From JBMNUM01 sp050946275 (GTDB lineage Bacteria > Actinomycetota > Coriobacteriia > Coriobacteriales > CADBOM01), in assembly GCA_050946275.1 (NCBI GenBank), contig JBMNUM010000007.1, positions 1 through 64,000 on the forward strand: a DNA stretch of 64,000 bases, written 5' to 3'. Below are positions 48,016 to 56,387 of this stretch, one piece after another. The translations under genes and the position numbers were made by a program. The notes beneath the pieces were generated by a model that was not told the DNA's origin, searched no databases, and saw only the letters and a program-made list of their open reading frames with translations. How positions within the stretch are numbered: position 1 is the stretch's first letter; each line of letters opens with the position of its first letter.

Positions 48016-48612
48016 ATGGCAATTGATAGGACTCCGGTTCTGAAGCGCTGCCGGCAGCTTGGCATCGATCCGGTCGTCTTGGGCTACGATTCCAAGAAGA
48101 CCTCCAACCGCCAGCCGGCCAATCGCCGTCGCGAGAGCGAGTACGGCGCGCAGCTCCGTGAGAAGCAGAAGGCAAAGTTCATCTACGGTGTGCTCGAGAA
48201 GCAGTTCCGTGGCTACTTCAAGAAGGCCAAGGCCATGCCCGGCGTCACCGGCGACAACCTCATGAGGATTCTCGAGTCCAGGCTCGACAACGTCGTCTTC
48301 CGTCTGGGCTTCGCCAAGACCCGCAAGCAGTCCCGCCAGGTTGTCACGCACGGCCACATCAAGGTCAACGGCCGCCGCGTCGACATCCCGTCCTACCGTG
48401 TGAAGGCCGGTGACGTCATCGAGGTCATGCCCAAGTCCAAGGACCTGCTCATGATCAAGTCGGCGCTCATCAGCAATGAGCACATGGAGGTTCCCGGCTG
48501 GCTCGAGGTCGACATTGAGAAGCTGACCGGCTCGGTGCTCTCGCTTCCGACCCGCGATCAGATCGACCTGGACATTCGCGAGCAGCTCATCGTCGAGCTC
48601 TACTCGAAGTAA
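48016..48612 (+). CDS. rpsD: 30S ribosomal protein S4
   Basis: A 198-residue 16S-binding assembly protein with an S4 RNA-binding domain (SRLDNVVFRLGFAKTRKQSR; GHIKVNGRRVDIPSYRV). The N-terminal zinc-binding cysteines found in some S4 proteins are mostly missing here (only one Cys near the start, in KRCRQLG), so this is the zinc-free form. Preceded by GAAAGGAAC; followed by rpoA after 25 nt containing AAGGAGG. Confidence 0.98.
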   Translation: MAIDRTPVLKRCRQLGIDPVVLGYDSKKTSNRQPANRRRESEYGAQLREKQKAKFIYGVLEKQFRGYFKKAKAMPGVTGDNLMRILESRLDNVVFRLGFAKTRKQSRQVVTHGHIKVNGRRVDIPSYRVKAGDVIEVMPKSKDLLMIKSALISNEHMEVPGWLEVDIEKLTGSVLSLPTRDQIDLDIREQLIVELYSK

Positions 48613-48637
48613 TGCACCTGCGTAAGGAGGACGCCTC

Positions 48638-49579
48638 ATGTCAGAATTCATAAGGCCCCAGGTCACGGTCGAGACCGTGAACGACACCTTGGCGCGCTTT
48701 ATCGTGGAGCCCCTGGAGCGTGGTTACGGCTCCACTCTGGGCAACAGCATGCGCAGGGTCCTGCTCTCCTCGCTGACGGGTGCGGCTGTCACGGCCATCC
48801 AGATCGATGGCGTGCAGCATGAGTTCACCGCTCCGGAGGGCATCGTCGAGGATGTCACCGATATCGTGCTGAATGTCAAGGGCCTGGTCTTCCAGCCCAT
48901 GGAGACGGCCGACGAGGCCATCGCCACCATCTCGGCCACCGGCCCCTGCGTCGTCACCGGCGCGGACATCAAGGTCCCGGCCGAGTTCAACCTCATCAAT
49001 CCCGAGCATGTGATCGCCACGCTCGCCGAGGGCGGCTCGCTCGAGATGACCATGCGCATCGGCGTTGGCAGGGGCTACGTCTCCGCCGACAGCAACAAGC
49101 GTCCGGACGACCCGATCGGGATCATCCACACGGACTCGCTGTTCTCGCCCATCGTTCGCTGCGCTATGGACGTCGAGGATACCCGTCGCGGCCAGCGCAC
49201 CGACTACGATCGTCTGGTGCTCGAGGTCGAGACGAACGGATCGACCACGCCGGTCAGCGCCGTGTGCAACGCTGCCGTGATCATCACGCAGCACATGGAT
49301 GCGTTCCTGGCACTGCAGGAGGGCAACGAGCCCGTCGTGCAGGAGTCGATTTTCGCTCCGGAGGGTCCGTCCAAGAACTTCGAGCTCGAGAAGCAGGTCG
49401 AGGACCTCGACCTCTCCGTCCGCTCGTACAACTGCCTCAAGCGCGCCGGCATCCATTCCGTGCGCCAGCTGGTGGACTACTCGGAGAACGATCTGCTCAA
49501 CATCCGTAACTTCGGGGCGAAGTCGATTGAGGAAGTCAAGGACAAGCTTCAGTCGATGGGCCTCAGCCTGAAACTGTAA
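48638..49579 (+). CDS. rpoA: RNA polymerase alpha subunit
   Basis: A 313-residue alpha subunit. The N-terminal assembly domain (about 1-230) has ERGYGSTLGNSMRRVLLSSL. The C-terminal domain (about 250-313) has DLDLSVRSYNCLKRAGIHSV and NIRNFGAKSIEEVKDKL, used for UP-element and activator contacts. Normal length, preceded by AAGGAGG. Cotranscribed with ribosomal protein genes, as usual. Confidence 0.98.
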   Translation: MSEFIRPQVTVETVNDTLARFIVEPLERGYGSTLGNSMRRVLLSSLTGAAVTAIQIDGVQHEFTAPEGIVEDVTDIVLNVKGLVFQPMETADEAIATISATGPCVVTGADIKVPAEFNLINPEHVIATLAEGGSLEMTMRIGVGRGYVSADSNKRPDDPIGIIHTDSLFSPIVRCAMDVEDTRRGQRTDYDRLVLEVETNGSTTPVSAVCNAAVIITQHMDAFLALQEGNEPVVQESIFAPEGPSKNFELEKQVEDLDLSVRSYNCLKRAGIHSVRQLVDYSENDLLNIRNFGAKSIEEVKDKLQSMGLSLKL

Positions 49580-49600
49580 AAAAACTAGGGGAGAAGCGCT

Positions 49601-50281
49601 ATGAGACATCGCAAGAAGGGCCGCAAGCTGGGTACGAGCCCGGCCCACACCAAGGCAATCAAGAAGAACCTCACCGCCGCGCTCCTGGCCAACGACCGCA
49701 TCAAGACGACGATGCCGCGCGCCAAGGAGATCCGCGGCCAGGTCGACCGCGTCATCACGTGGGCGAAGCGCGGCGACGTGCATTCGCGTCGTCTGGCCAT
49801 CGCGAAGGTCGGAGATAAGGAAATCGTCCGCGAGATCTTCGAGAAGGTCGAGCAGGGCATGTTCGCCGGCCGCAACGGCGGGTACACGAGGATCATCCGT
49901 CTCGGCAACCGCAAGGGTGACAACGCCGAGATGGTCATCATCGAGCTCGTGACCGAGGCTCTTGCCAACGCTCCTGTTGTCGAGGACAAGAAGGAGAAGA
50001 AGGACAAGAAGGAGAAGAAACTCCGCGGCAAGGCTGCTGAGAAGCAGGCCGAGGAGGAGCTCGTCGAGAAGTTCAAGTTCACCGACGAGGCCGCCGATGT
50101 CGTCGAGGAGCCCGCTGAGGCCGTTGAGGCCGAGGCCGAGGAGGCCGTTGAGGCTGAGGCCGAGGAGGTTGTCGAGGAGGTTGCCGAGGAGGCAGCCGAG
50201 GACGTCGCCGAGGCCGAGGAGGCTGCTGAGGCCGTCGAGGAGGCAGCGGAGGAAGCTGCCGAGGAGACGACCGAGGAGTAA
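49601..50281 (+). CDS. rplQ: 50S ribosomal protein L17 with long acidic C-terminal extension
   Basis: The first 125 or so residues are ordinary L17 (MRHRKKGRKLGTSPAHTKAI, LLANDRIKTTMPRAKEIRGQ, GGYTRIIRLGNRKGDNAEM). The protein then continues for about 100 residues: a lysine-rich segment (KKEKKDKKEKK), then an extremely Glu/Ala-rich tail of repeated AEEA/VEEV units up to the TAA stop. L17 is usually 115-130 residues, so the gene is nearly double length. The extension stays in frame with the same GC bias and ends just before the operon terminator. Such acidic or charged tails occur on ribosomal proteins in some Actinobacteria; the function is unknown. Confidence 0.96.
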   Translation: MRHRKKGRKLGTSPAHTKAIKKNLTAALLANDRIKTTMPRAKEIRGQVDRVITWAKRGDVHSRRLAIAKVGDKEIVREIFEKVEQGMFAGRNGGYTRIIRLGNRKGDNAEMVIIELVTEALANAPVVEDKKEKKDKKEKKLRGKAAEKQAEEELVEKFKFTDEAADVVEEPAEAVEAEAEEAVEAEAEEVVEEVAEEAAEDVAEAEEAAEAVEEAAEEAAEETTEE

Positions 50282-50299
50282 TCCGTCTTTCATCGAGAG

Positions 50300-50334
50300 A
50301 GGGGCCGGGCGGGGGAACTCGTCCGGCCCCTTTG
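50300..50334 (+). terminator. Terminator of the infA-rplQ operon
   Basis: AGGGGCCGG (50300-50308) pairs with CCGGCCCCT (50323-50331), followed by TTG, 18 nt past the rplQ stop. Confidence 0.75.
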
Positions 50335-50362
50335 CACAATCTGCAACCGAGAGGAGGGTCCC

Positions 50363-51991
50363 ATGTTCCTAGACTCCATTCCCGAGCCGCAGGGAGAGCG
50401 TGCGCACTCGCTGTTGGAGAAGCAGGCTGCGTCTCGAATCGCCGCCAGGGACTCCTCCGTCTTCGGTCTTCCCGAGGACGATGCCGCCCATGCGCGCTCC
50501 TTCATGGGGTGGACCAACCTTGCCGTGGAACCTCCGGTGGAACCTGCCGATATCGATGCTTTCGCATCCGCCGTGCGCGAGGAGGGCCTCGACGATATCG
50601 TTCTCATCGGTCAAGGCGGCTCCTCGCAGGCGCCTATGACGATGGCATCGCTGCTCGATCGGGCTGGCGAGCTACCGGTCGGTTTTCACACCATGGATTC
50701 TCTCGCATCAGACGATGTTCGCGGCGTTCTCGAGGCAATCGACCCCGAGCGCACGCTCTTCATCGTCTCCTCGAAGTCGGGCTCGACGATCGAGCCGAAC
50801 GCGATCTTCTCCTGCGTATGGGGCTGGCTGCACGAGCAGCTGGGCGACGATGCGGGAAATCGCTTCGTCGCCATCACCGATCCCGGGAGCAAGCTCGAGG
50901 AACGTGCTGGCGAATTGGGCTTTCGCGCGGTGTTCAACGGCGAGCCGACGGTTGGCGGACGCTTTTCCGCGCTCTCCGTCTTCGGACTGGTGCCATTCGC
51001 CTGCATGGGCGTGAACGTGGCCGCCCTCATCGACCGCTGCGCCGAGGTCGAGCGCCTCTGCGGTCTGGATACCATGGACAACCCGGCGTTGCGACTCGCG
51101 GGTTTCGTCAGCGACAATCGCGCGGACGGAAGAGACAAGATCGCATTCCACTTCGATGGCGGCAGCGAGGCGCTCGGCTTCTGGCTCGAGCAGCTCATCG
51201 CCGAGTCGCTTGGCAAGAACGGCCGCGGGATCCTGCCGAACACGGAACCCGACGACTCGCTGCTCGCGAGGCCTCACGACGACCGGTGTGCCGTGCTCTA
51301 TGCGCTCGAGGCGCCCGAGGACGACGCCGCCGCGGGTTCCCTTGCTGCAGATGATGTTCCGTTCGATGCGGTGAAGATATATATCGCGAGGCCCGAGGAC
51401 GTCGCCCTGCATTTCGTGGTGTGGGAGCACGCCGTCTCCCTGCTCGGCGTCGACCTCGGGGTGAATCCCTACGACCAGCCCGACGTTGAGTCGACGAAGC
51501 GCAACGTGCGCGCCCTGCTCTTCGACGATGATGCGAGTGCCGCCCCGCATGTCGCCGCAACGGTGCGAACGGACGATGCGATCATCGAGATCTCGGACGC
51601 GCTGTGCTCAGATGACGAGCTTCCCGAGGACGAGGATGCAGCGCTCGAGCTGCTCTTGGCCTCGATTCGGCCGGGCGATTATTTCTCGATCAACGCGTTC
51701 GTTCCCTACGACGAAGGCCTCGAGCAGCTGCGCCACGAGGTCGCTGACGTGTACGGGTGCGCCTCTTGTCTCGAGATGGGGCCGCGCTATCTCCATTCGA
51801 TCGGCCAGCTGCACAAGGGCGGGCCGGACACGGGCGTGTTCCTCATCGTCTCTGCCGACCAGCCGGATGACCTGCAGGTTCCCGGTCAGTCCTTTGCGCT
51901 TGGAGAGCTGGCGACCGCCCAGGCCTACGGCGACTTCGCCGCCCTGAACGCCAACGGGCGTCGCGCCGTCCATATTCACCATCTTCTCTAG
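50363..51991 (+). CDS. pgi: Glucose-6-phosphate isomerase-like protein
   Basis: A 542-residue sugar isomerase of the PGI superfamily, interconverting glucose-6-P and fructose-6-P. The two SIS folds are visible: IGQGGSSQAPMTMASLL, then FIVSSKSGSTIEPNAIFS, which is the phosphosugar-binding loop, and GGRFSALSVFGLVPFACMG. The later part has LGVNPYDQPDVESTKRN. It resembles the PGI half of the transaldolase/PGI fusion proteins more than E. coli Pgi, but no transaldolase domain is present. The ATG at 50363 is preceded by GAGAGGAGG. It lies alone downstream of the rplQ terminator. Confidence 0.85.
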   Translation: MFLDSIPEPQGERAHSLLEKQAASRIAARDSSVFGLPEDDAAHARSFMGWTNLAVEPPVEPADIDAFASAVREEGLDDIVLIGQGGSSQAPMTMASLLDRAGELPVGFHTMDSLASDDVRGVLEAIDPERTLFIVSSKSGSTIEPNAIFSCVWGWLHEQLGDDAGNRFVAITDPGSKLEERAGELGFRAVFNGEPTVGGRFSALSVFGLVPFACMGVNVAALIDRCAEVERLCGLDTMDNPALRLAGFVSDNRADGRDKIAFHFDGGSEALGFWLEQLIAESLGKNGRGILPNTEPDDSLLARPHDDRCAVLYALEAPEDDAAAGSLAADDVPFDAVKIYIARPEDVALHFVVWEHAVSLLGVDLGVNPYDQPDVESTKRNVRALLFDDDASAAPHVAATVRTDDAIIEISDALCSDDELPEDEDAALELLLASIRPGDYFSINAFVPYDEGLEQLRHEVADVYGCASCLEMGPRYLHSIGQLHKGGPDTGVFLIVSADQPDDLQVPGQSFALGELATAQAYGDFAALNANGRRAVHIHHLL

Positions 51992-52063
51992 CAGAGCGTG
52001 ACAAACGCGGTCGCCATCATTGTCATGCGCGTCCGATATCCGCACCCGCCAGCGGCGCGCTCT

Positions 52064-52092
52064 TTGTCAGAGCACGGTAAAGGATTTAAACT
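52064..52092 (+). promoter_or_regulatory. Putative promoter of the amidohydrolase gene
   Basis: TTGTCA (52064-52069) and TAAACT (52087-52092) are separated by exactly 17 bp, within an AT-rich stretch 38 bp before the GTG start. Confidence 0.5.
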
Positions 52093-52129
52093 TTTATATT
52101 TGGAGACAAAGCAAGATGGGAGGTAAGCC

Positions 52130-53488
52130 GTGCTGCTCTTCGCTAGATATGTCATACCGGTCTCGTCGCCGCATATCGAAAACGGCGCCGTGCTCGTTCG
52201 CGACAACAAGATCGTCGAGGTCGGCGATGCGAACACCCTGCGCACGAGGTATCCGGATGAGGAGAAGCGAGACTTCGGCATCGCCGCCCTCCTGCCCGGC
52301 TTCATCGACATGCACACGCATCTCGAGTATTCCGCCCTGCGCGGTCTCATGTACGACATGCCCTATGCGGCATGGAAGCTGCAGCTGACGAGGAAGGCCC
52401 AGCGCTTCGCCTACCGCGATTGGATGGACTCGGCGCTGCTCGGCGCGCTCGAGGCCGTTCGCTCCGGCATCACGACCGTCGTGGACGTGACGTCGACCGG
52501 CGCCTCGTTCCATGCCGCCCAGGATATCGGGCTGCGCTCGATCATCTACCGCGAGGTTGGCACGACGGAGCAGTCCGAGATCCCCTATGTCCTCCAGACG
52601 GCTTATCGCGATGTCGATATGTGGCGCGAGCGCTCCGACCCCGACATGACGACGATCGGCATCGCCCCCTACTCGCTGTACACCTGCCACCCGCGCATCT
52701 TCAGCGAGCTGGCCGAGTACGCCTCGGATGGCACGATGGTCGCCATCCATCTCGCCGGCAGCAAGGAGGAGTACGAGTTCGTCCGCAACGGCAAGCCCGC
52801 GTTCTCCCTATACGAGGATCCCGCGGAGCGCAATTTCGAGACGCATCAGCCCGCCTGGCTCGCCACGGGCGTGAGTCCCGTCCAGTACATCTTGAACTGG
52901 AGGCTGCTCAACGTCCCCAACGTCCTCGCGATTCATTGCACCCAGGTGGATGACCGCGATATCGCGACGTTGGCTGACCATGACGTGGCCATCGCCGTCT
53001 GCCCGCGCTGCAACGCGAAGCTCGGCATGGGCGTGGCCCCGATCCTTAAGTTCCTCAAGGCCGGCATCAGGGTCGGAATCGGCACGGATTCCCCGGCGGC
53101 ATCGGACGTCACGGACCCATTCGACGAGATGCGACTCGCGCTGCTCATGCAGCGTGCCGTCAGCGGTCGTCGCAGCGAGTTCCTCAAGACATCCCAGGCG
53201 CTCGGCTTCTCCACGCTCGACGCTGCCCGGGCCCTGCGCATGGAGGACAAGATCGGCTCGCTCGAGTCCGGCAAAGCGGCCGACATCATCGCGGTCGATC
53301 TGTCGAACTCGCATCAGGTGCCGACCCACGATCCCACCTCTGCGATCGTGCACACGGCGACGCAGGAGAACATCCTGATGACCATGGTGAACGGCAACAT
53401 CCTCTACGACGGGGGCCATGTTCACAGCGTCGACGTCGAGCGTGTGTTCGACCGCGTCGAGGAAATGAGAGTCAAGCTGCGCAACTAG
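52130..53488 (+). CDS. Amidohydrolase (MtaD/SsnA-like deaminase)
   Basis: A 452-residue metal-dependent hydrolase of the cytosine-deaminase-like group. The TIM-barrel metal ligands are present: DMHTHLEY (HxH, about 61-63), VAIHLAGSKEE, LAIHCTQVDD and GTDSPAASD. The N- and C-terminal segments form the usual beta-sandwich (GAVLVRDNKIVEVGDA; LESGKAADIIAVDL). Related enzymes deaminate S-adenosylhomocysteine, 5'-methylthioadenosine or aminofutalosine; the sequence alone does not decide among these. The GTG at 52130 follows GGGAGG. The next gene starts 33 nt downstream. Confidence 0.85.
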   Translation: MLLFARYVIPVSSPHIENGAVLVRDNKIVEVGDANTLRTRYPDEEKRDFGIAALLPGFIDMHTHLEYSALRGLMYDMPYAAWKLQLTRKAQRFAYRDWMDSALLGALEAVRSGITTVVDVTSTGASFHAAQDIGLRSIIYREVGTTEQSEIPYVLQTAYRDVDMWRERSDPDMTTIGIAPYSLYTCHPRIFSELAEYASDGTMVAIHLAGSKEEYEFVRNGKPAFSLYEDPAERNFETHQPAWLATGVSPVQYILNWRLLNVPNVLAIHCTQVDDRDIATLADHDVAIAVCPRCNAKLGMGVAPILKFLKAGIRVGIGTDSPAASDVTDPFDEMRLALLMQRAVSGRRSEFLKTSQALGFSTLDAARALRMEDKIGSLESGKAADIIAVDLSNSHQVPTHDPTSAIVHTATQENILMTMVNGNILYDGGHVHSVDVERVFDRVEEMRVKLRN

Positions 53489-53521
53489 CACGCGCGTGGA
53501 AACGAGAGAGGTGTTCCAACC

Positions 53522-53932
53522 TTGAGCCAGAAGAAGAAAACCAGCTCGAAGAACCGCAGCTCCCACGAGAAGCGCGTTTCCAAGTCGACGCCGAAGTCGA
53601 GCGCCGAGAAGGAAGCCGCGCTTGCCGCGGAGCGCGAGAAACGCGAGAAGACGAAGAAGCGTCAGATGACCTCGTCGAACGGGCGCAAGTTCCTCGCCAT
53701 CTTCTTCTCGGCGCTGCTCATCATCGCGTTCGCGACCCCGAGCGTCGCGGCACTGAACTCGTGCTCGAAGAAGGAGCAGGCCGAGCAGATGGTCGACCAG
53801 GATGGCGATGGCGTGGCCGACGTCGTCGTGGGCGGCGAGGACGCCGAGGGCGCTGACGGGGAAAGCGCCGATGCGGCTGCTGCGGACGAGGCGGCGACCG
53901 AGGATAGTGCGAAGAACGAGGCCGGCGCATAG
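53522..53932 (+). CDS. Small membrane protein of unknown function
   Basis: A 136-residue protein with a very basic, Ser/Lys-rich cytoplasmic N-terminus (about 1-55). One membrane helix follows (FLAIFFSALLIIAFATPSVAA), then an acidic Asp/Ala/Glu extracytoplasmic tail with DQDGDGVADVVVGG, which resembles a calcium-binding dockerin-type loop. It is not recognised as a known family. Starts with TTG at 53522 after GAGAGG. Located directly upstream of tatA, possibly in one operon. Confidence 0.65.
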   Translation: MSQKKKTSSKNRSSHEKRVSKSTPKSSAEKEAALAAEREKREKTKKRQMTSSNGRKFLAIFFSALLIIAFATPSVAALNSCSKKEQAEQMVDQDGDGVADVVVGGEDAEGADGESADAAAADEAATEDSAKNEAGA

Positions 53933-53983
53933 CGCGCCGCGCCCCGCGACGGCAACCGACTGCGCCACGAGGAGCTGACGGCT

Positions 53984-54451
53984 GTGAATATCGGCCCGGC
54001 AGAGCTGCTGGTCATCATATTGTTCGCGTTCATCATCGTGGGACCCGAGCGCCTGCCGAAGGCCGGCAGGGCCATTGGCAATGCCCTGAGGAAGTTGCGA
54101 GACACGCAGGGGCAGATCGACCAGACCCTCAAGGACGAGGGCCTCGACCCCAAGAGCATCCAGGAAGCCTCCCGCAATCCCTTCCTCGCCCTCGAGAAGA
54201 TCGAGAAGGTCGCTAACGCGATTCCCCACGGGGAAGATGAAACCGATGCGGGCGTTGACGATGCGGCCGACGACGGGGACTCTTCCAAAGCGGAGAATGG
54301 GGAGGAACATAAACCCGCAACCGTCTCCGCCCTCACCGACATGGAGACGTTCACCGAGCGAAAGGCGCGGCTGACAGCCGAAGCCGAGGCGGGGGAGGCC
54401 GCCTCCGGGCAGTCCGGGCAAGCAAGCGAACCGGTGGCCGGCGATGTCTAG
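53984..54451 (+). CDS. Twin-arginine translocase subunit TatA/TatB-type
   Basis: A 155-residue protein with the TatA/B pattern: short N-terminal membrane helix (ELLVIILFAFIIVGPERLPK), the hinge GPERLP, then an amphipathic helix (GRAIGNALRKLRDTQGQIDQT) and a long acidic disordered tail. The GPERLP hinge and charged tail lean towards TatB, but only one A/B gene is present here, so it may fulfil both roles with TatC. Its GTG start at 53984 follows GAGGAG. The stop overlaps tatC by 8 nt. Confidence 0.9.
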   Translation: MNIGPAELLVIILFAFIIVGPERLPKAGRAIGNALRKLRDTQGQIDQTLKDEGLDPKSIQEASRNPFLALEKIEKVANAIPHGEDETDAGVDDAADDGDSSKAENGEEHKPATVSALTDMETFTERKARLTAEAEAGEAASGQSGQASEPVAGDV

Positions 54452-55238
54452 GAGGAAGAAGAACAAGACGGCGGAGATGCCGATTCTCGATCACTTCTCC
54501 GAGCTCCGGAGAAGGCTGGTCATCGTCGTCGTGTGCCTGCTCGTCGCGACCGTCGCCATCTACTTCATATCCCCGCAGCTCATCGAATGGCTCAAGAAGC
54601 CCATCTCGCAGTTCCTGCCGGGAACGGGTACCGGCGAGCTGTACGTGCTCGATCCCCTCACCGGCTTCACCCTGCGGTTCAAGGTGTCGTTCCTGGCATC
54701 CGTAATGGTGACGGCCCCCATCTGGATCTGGAACATCCTCGCGTTCTTCCTGCCGGCGCTCAAGCCGCATGAGCGCAAGTGGGTGCTCCCGACGTTCTTC
54801 GTCGGCGTCTTCCTGTTCATCGCCGGCAACATCTTCTGCTACTTCATCATCCTGCGCCCCGCGTTCGAATGGCTGCTCGGTCAGGTGACTCCCTTCGCGA
54901 CGGTGTTCCCCGATGCGAGCACGTACGTGAGCGCCATCCTGATGTTCGAGCTGGCGTTCGGCGTGGCCTTCGAGCTGCCTCTCATCACGTTCTACCTCAT
55001 CGTCTTCAACATCGTTCCCTACAAGATGCTCCGCAAGAGCTGGCGCGTGGTCTACATCGTGCTCATGGTGTTCTGCGCCGCCGTGACGCCCGACGCGTCG
55101 CCGGTGACGATGCTGCTCCTGTATGCAGCCATGGTCGGTCTCTACGAGATATCCCTGGCTTTGGCGCGTGTCGCGCTGCGCAAGAGGATAGAGCGTCAGC
55201 GCGCGGAAGAGGAGCGGGAGGCTCTCGAGGATGCATGA
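54444..55238 (+). CDS. tatC: Twin-arginine translocase subunit TatC
   Basis: A 264-residue protein with six membrane helices. Recognised by the N-terminal ILDHFSELRRRLV, FTLRFKVSFLASVMVTAPIWIW, FELAFGVAFELPL and the helix-5/6 stretch VTPDASPVTMLLLYAA. TatC binds the twin-arginine signal peptide of folded proteins such as hydrogenases and dehydrogenases. It overlaps tatA by 8 nt and hypA by 8 nt, so tat and hypA are translationally linked. Confidence 0.96.
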   Translation: MSRRKKNKTAEMPILDHFSELRRRLVIVVVCLLVATVAIYFISPQLIEWLKKPISQFLPGTGTGELYVLDPLTGFTLRFKVSFLASVMVTAPIWIWNILAFFLPALKPHERKWVLPTFFVGVFLFIAGNIFCYFIILRPAFEWLLGQVTPFATVFPDASTYVSAILMFELAFGVAFELPLITFYLIVFNIVPYKMLRKSWRVVYIVLMVFCAAVTPDASPVTMLLLYAAMVGLYEISLALARVALRKRIERQRAEEEREALEDA

Positions 55239-55572
55239 GTTCGGGCTGACTCAGGCCGTCGTCGAGACGGCTAGCGCATCGGCACGCGAGGCGGGTGCGG
55301 CCCGCGTGACCGAGATTCGCCTCACGGTCGGCGAACTCACCCAGGTGGTCGAGGAGGCCATGGACTTCGCTTTTGAGGTGCTGCGCAGGGGAACGATCTG
55401 CGAGGGCGCCCGCCTGACGATCGACTTCATCGCACCCCGCTCGCGCTGTTTGGATTGCGGAATCGAGTTCGCCCATGATGCCCTCCATCGCAAATGCCCC
55501 GAATGCGAAAGCCCCTTCACGCAGGTGATAGCCGGCAGGGAGCTGGAGATAACGAGCATCGAAGTCGAGTAG
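55231..55572 (+). CDS. hypA: Hydrogenase nickel incorporation protein HypA
   Basis: A 113-residue nickel metallochaperone. It starts MHEFG, with the Ni-binding His at position 2, and has the zinc site CLDCGIEF then CPECESPF. HypA loads Ni into NiFe hydrogenases or urease together with HypB. The start overlaps the tatC end by 8 nt. No hydrogenase structural genes lie in the window, so its client is elsewhere. Confidence 0.95.
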   Translation: MHEFGLTQAVVETASASAREAGAARVTEIRLTVGELTQVVEEAMDFAFEVLRRGTICEGARLTIDFIAPRSRCLDCGIEFAHDALHRKCPECESPFTQVIAGRELEITSIEVE

Positions 55573-55724
55573 CGGCCCCCCCACCCCACCCCCGGCTGCC
55601 GCATCTCCTATTGACGCGTACATGAGAATCCAGGGCATCGTTCGGCAGAGTTTTCGTTGCGTTGCGGAAAATTGGTATATCCTAGTAATCCGTCTTGACC
55701 GCGACCGTACGGGGAGGAGAGAGT

Positions 55725-56387
55725 ATGCAACTGGACATCGGCAAGCCGATTCTCGAGAAGAACGACTCTCTCGCGCATGCCAACAGGGAGCTCCTCGACG
55801 AGAAGGGCGTGTTCACCGTCAACATGCTCGCGAGTCCCGGTGCGGGCAAGACATCCCTCATCCTCGCAACAGCCGAGGCCCTGGGGGACGCGTGCCGCAT
55901 CGCGGTCATCGAAGGCGATGTGGCCAGCCGCATCGATGCCGAGCTCATCAAGGAGGCGGGCATTCCCTGCGTGCAGATCAACACGGGCGGCATTTGCCAT
56001 CTGGAGTCGCAGATGGTCCGCAAGGCGCTCGAGCAGCTCGACCTCGATTCCATCGACCTGCTCTTCATCGAGAACGTCGGCAACCTCGTCTGCACATCCG
56101 ATTTCTATCTGGGCGAGCATTGCAGCGTGGTGGTGCTCTCCATCCCAGAGGGGCATGACAAGCCGGTCAAGTACCCGGCCATCTTCCAGGCCGCCGACGC
56201 GGTCGTGCTCGGCAAGGTGGATGCCCTTCCCGTGTTCGCGTTCGACGAGCGCGCGTTCCGCGCATATATGAGCGACCTCAACCCGCTCGCCCCGATCTTT
56301 CCCGTTTCCGCTGTCAAGGGGACGGGTATCGCGGCATGGACGGCGTGGTTGAAGTCGAAGATCGAGATTTTCGGAGGTATGGCGTGA
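55725..56387 (+). CDS. hypB: Hydrogenase nickel incorporation GTPase HypB
   Basis: A 220-residue SIMIBI-class GTPase. P-loop SPGAGKTSL (about 44-52), metal-binding CH in NTGGICHLES (about 92-101), and the switch region IENVGNLVC. It lacks the N-terminal His-rich nickel-storage stretch of some HypB proteins. The ATG at 55725 follows GGGGAGGAGAG; an in-frame start at 55695 is less likely. The 152-bp gap after hypA may hold a separate promoter. The stop overlaps the topoisomerase start by 4 nt (GTGA). Confidence 0.96.
   Translation: MQLDIGKPILEKNDSLAHANRELLDEKGVFTVNMLASPGAGKTSLILATAEALGDACRIAVIEGDVASRIDAELIKEAGIPCVQINTGGICHLESQMVRKALEQLDLDSIDLLFIENVGNLVCTSDFYLGEHCSVVVLSIPEGHDKPVKYPAIFQAADAVVLGKVDALPVFAFDERAFRAYMSDLNPLAPIFPVSAVKGTGIAAWTAWLKSKIEIFGGMA

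Noticed and set aside
49976..50278. Frameshift or fusion as the source of the L17 tail
   Set aside because: The tail follows without any change of frame, keeps the genome's codon bias and ends in a TAA just ahead of the operon terminator.
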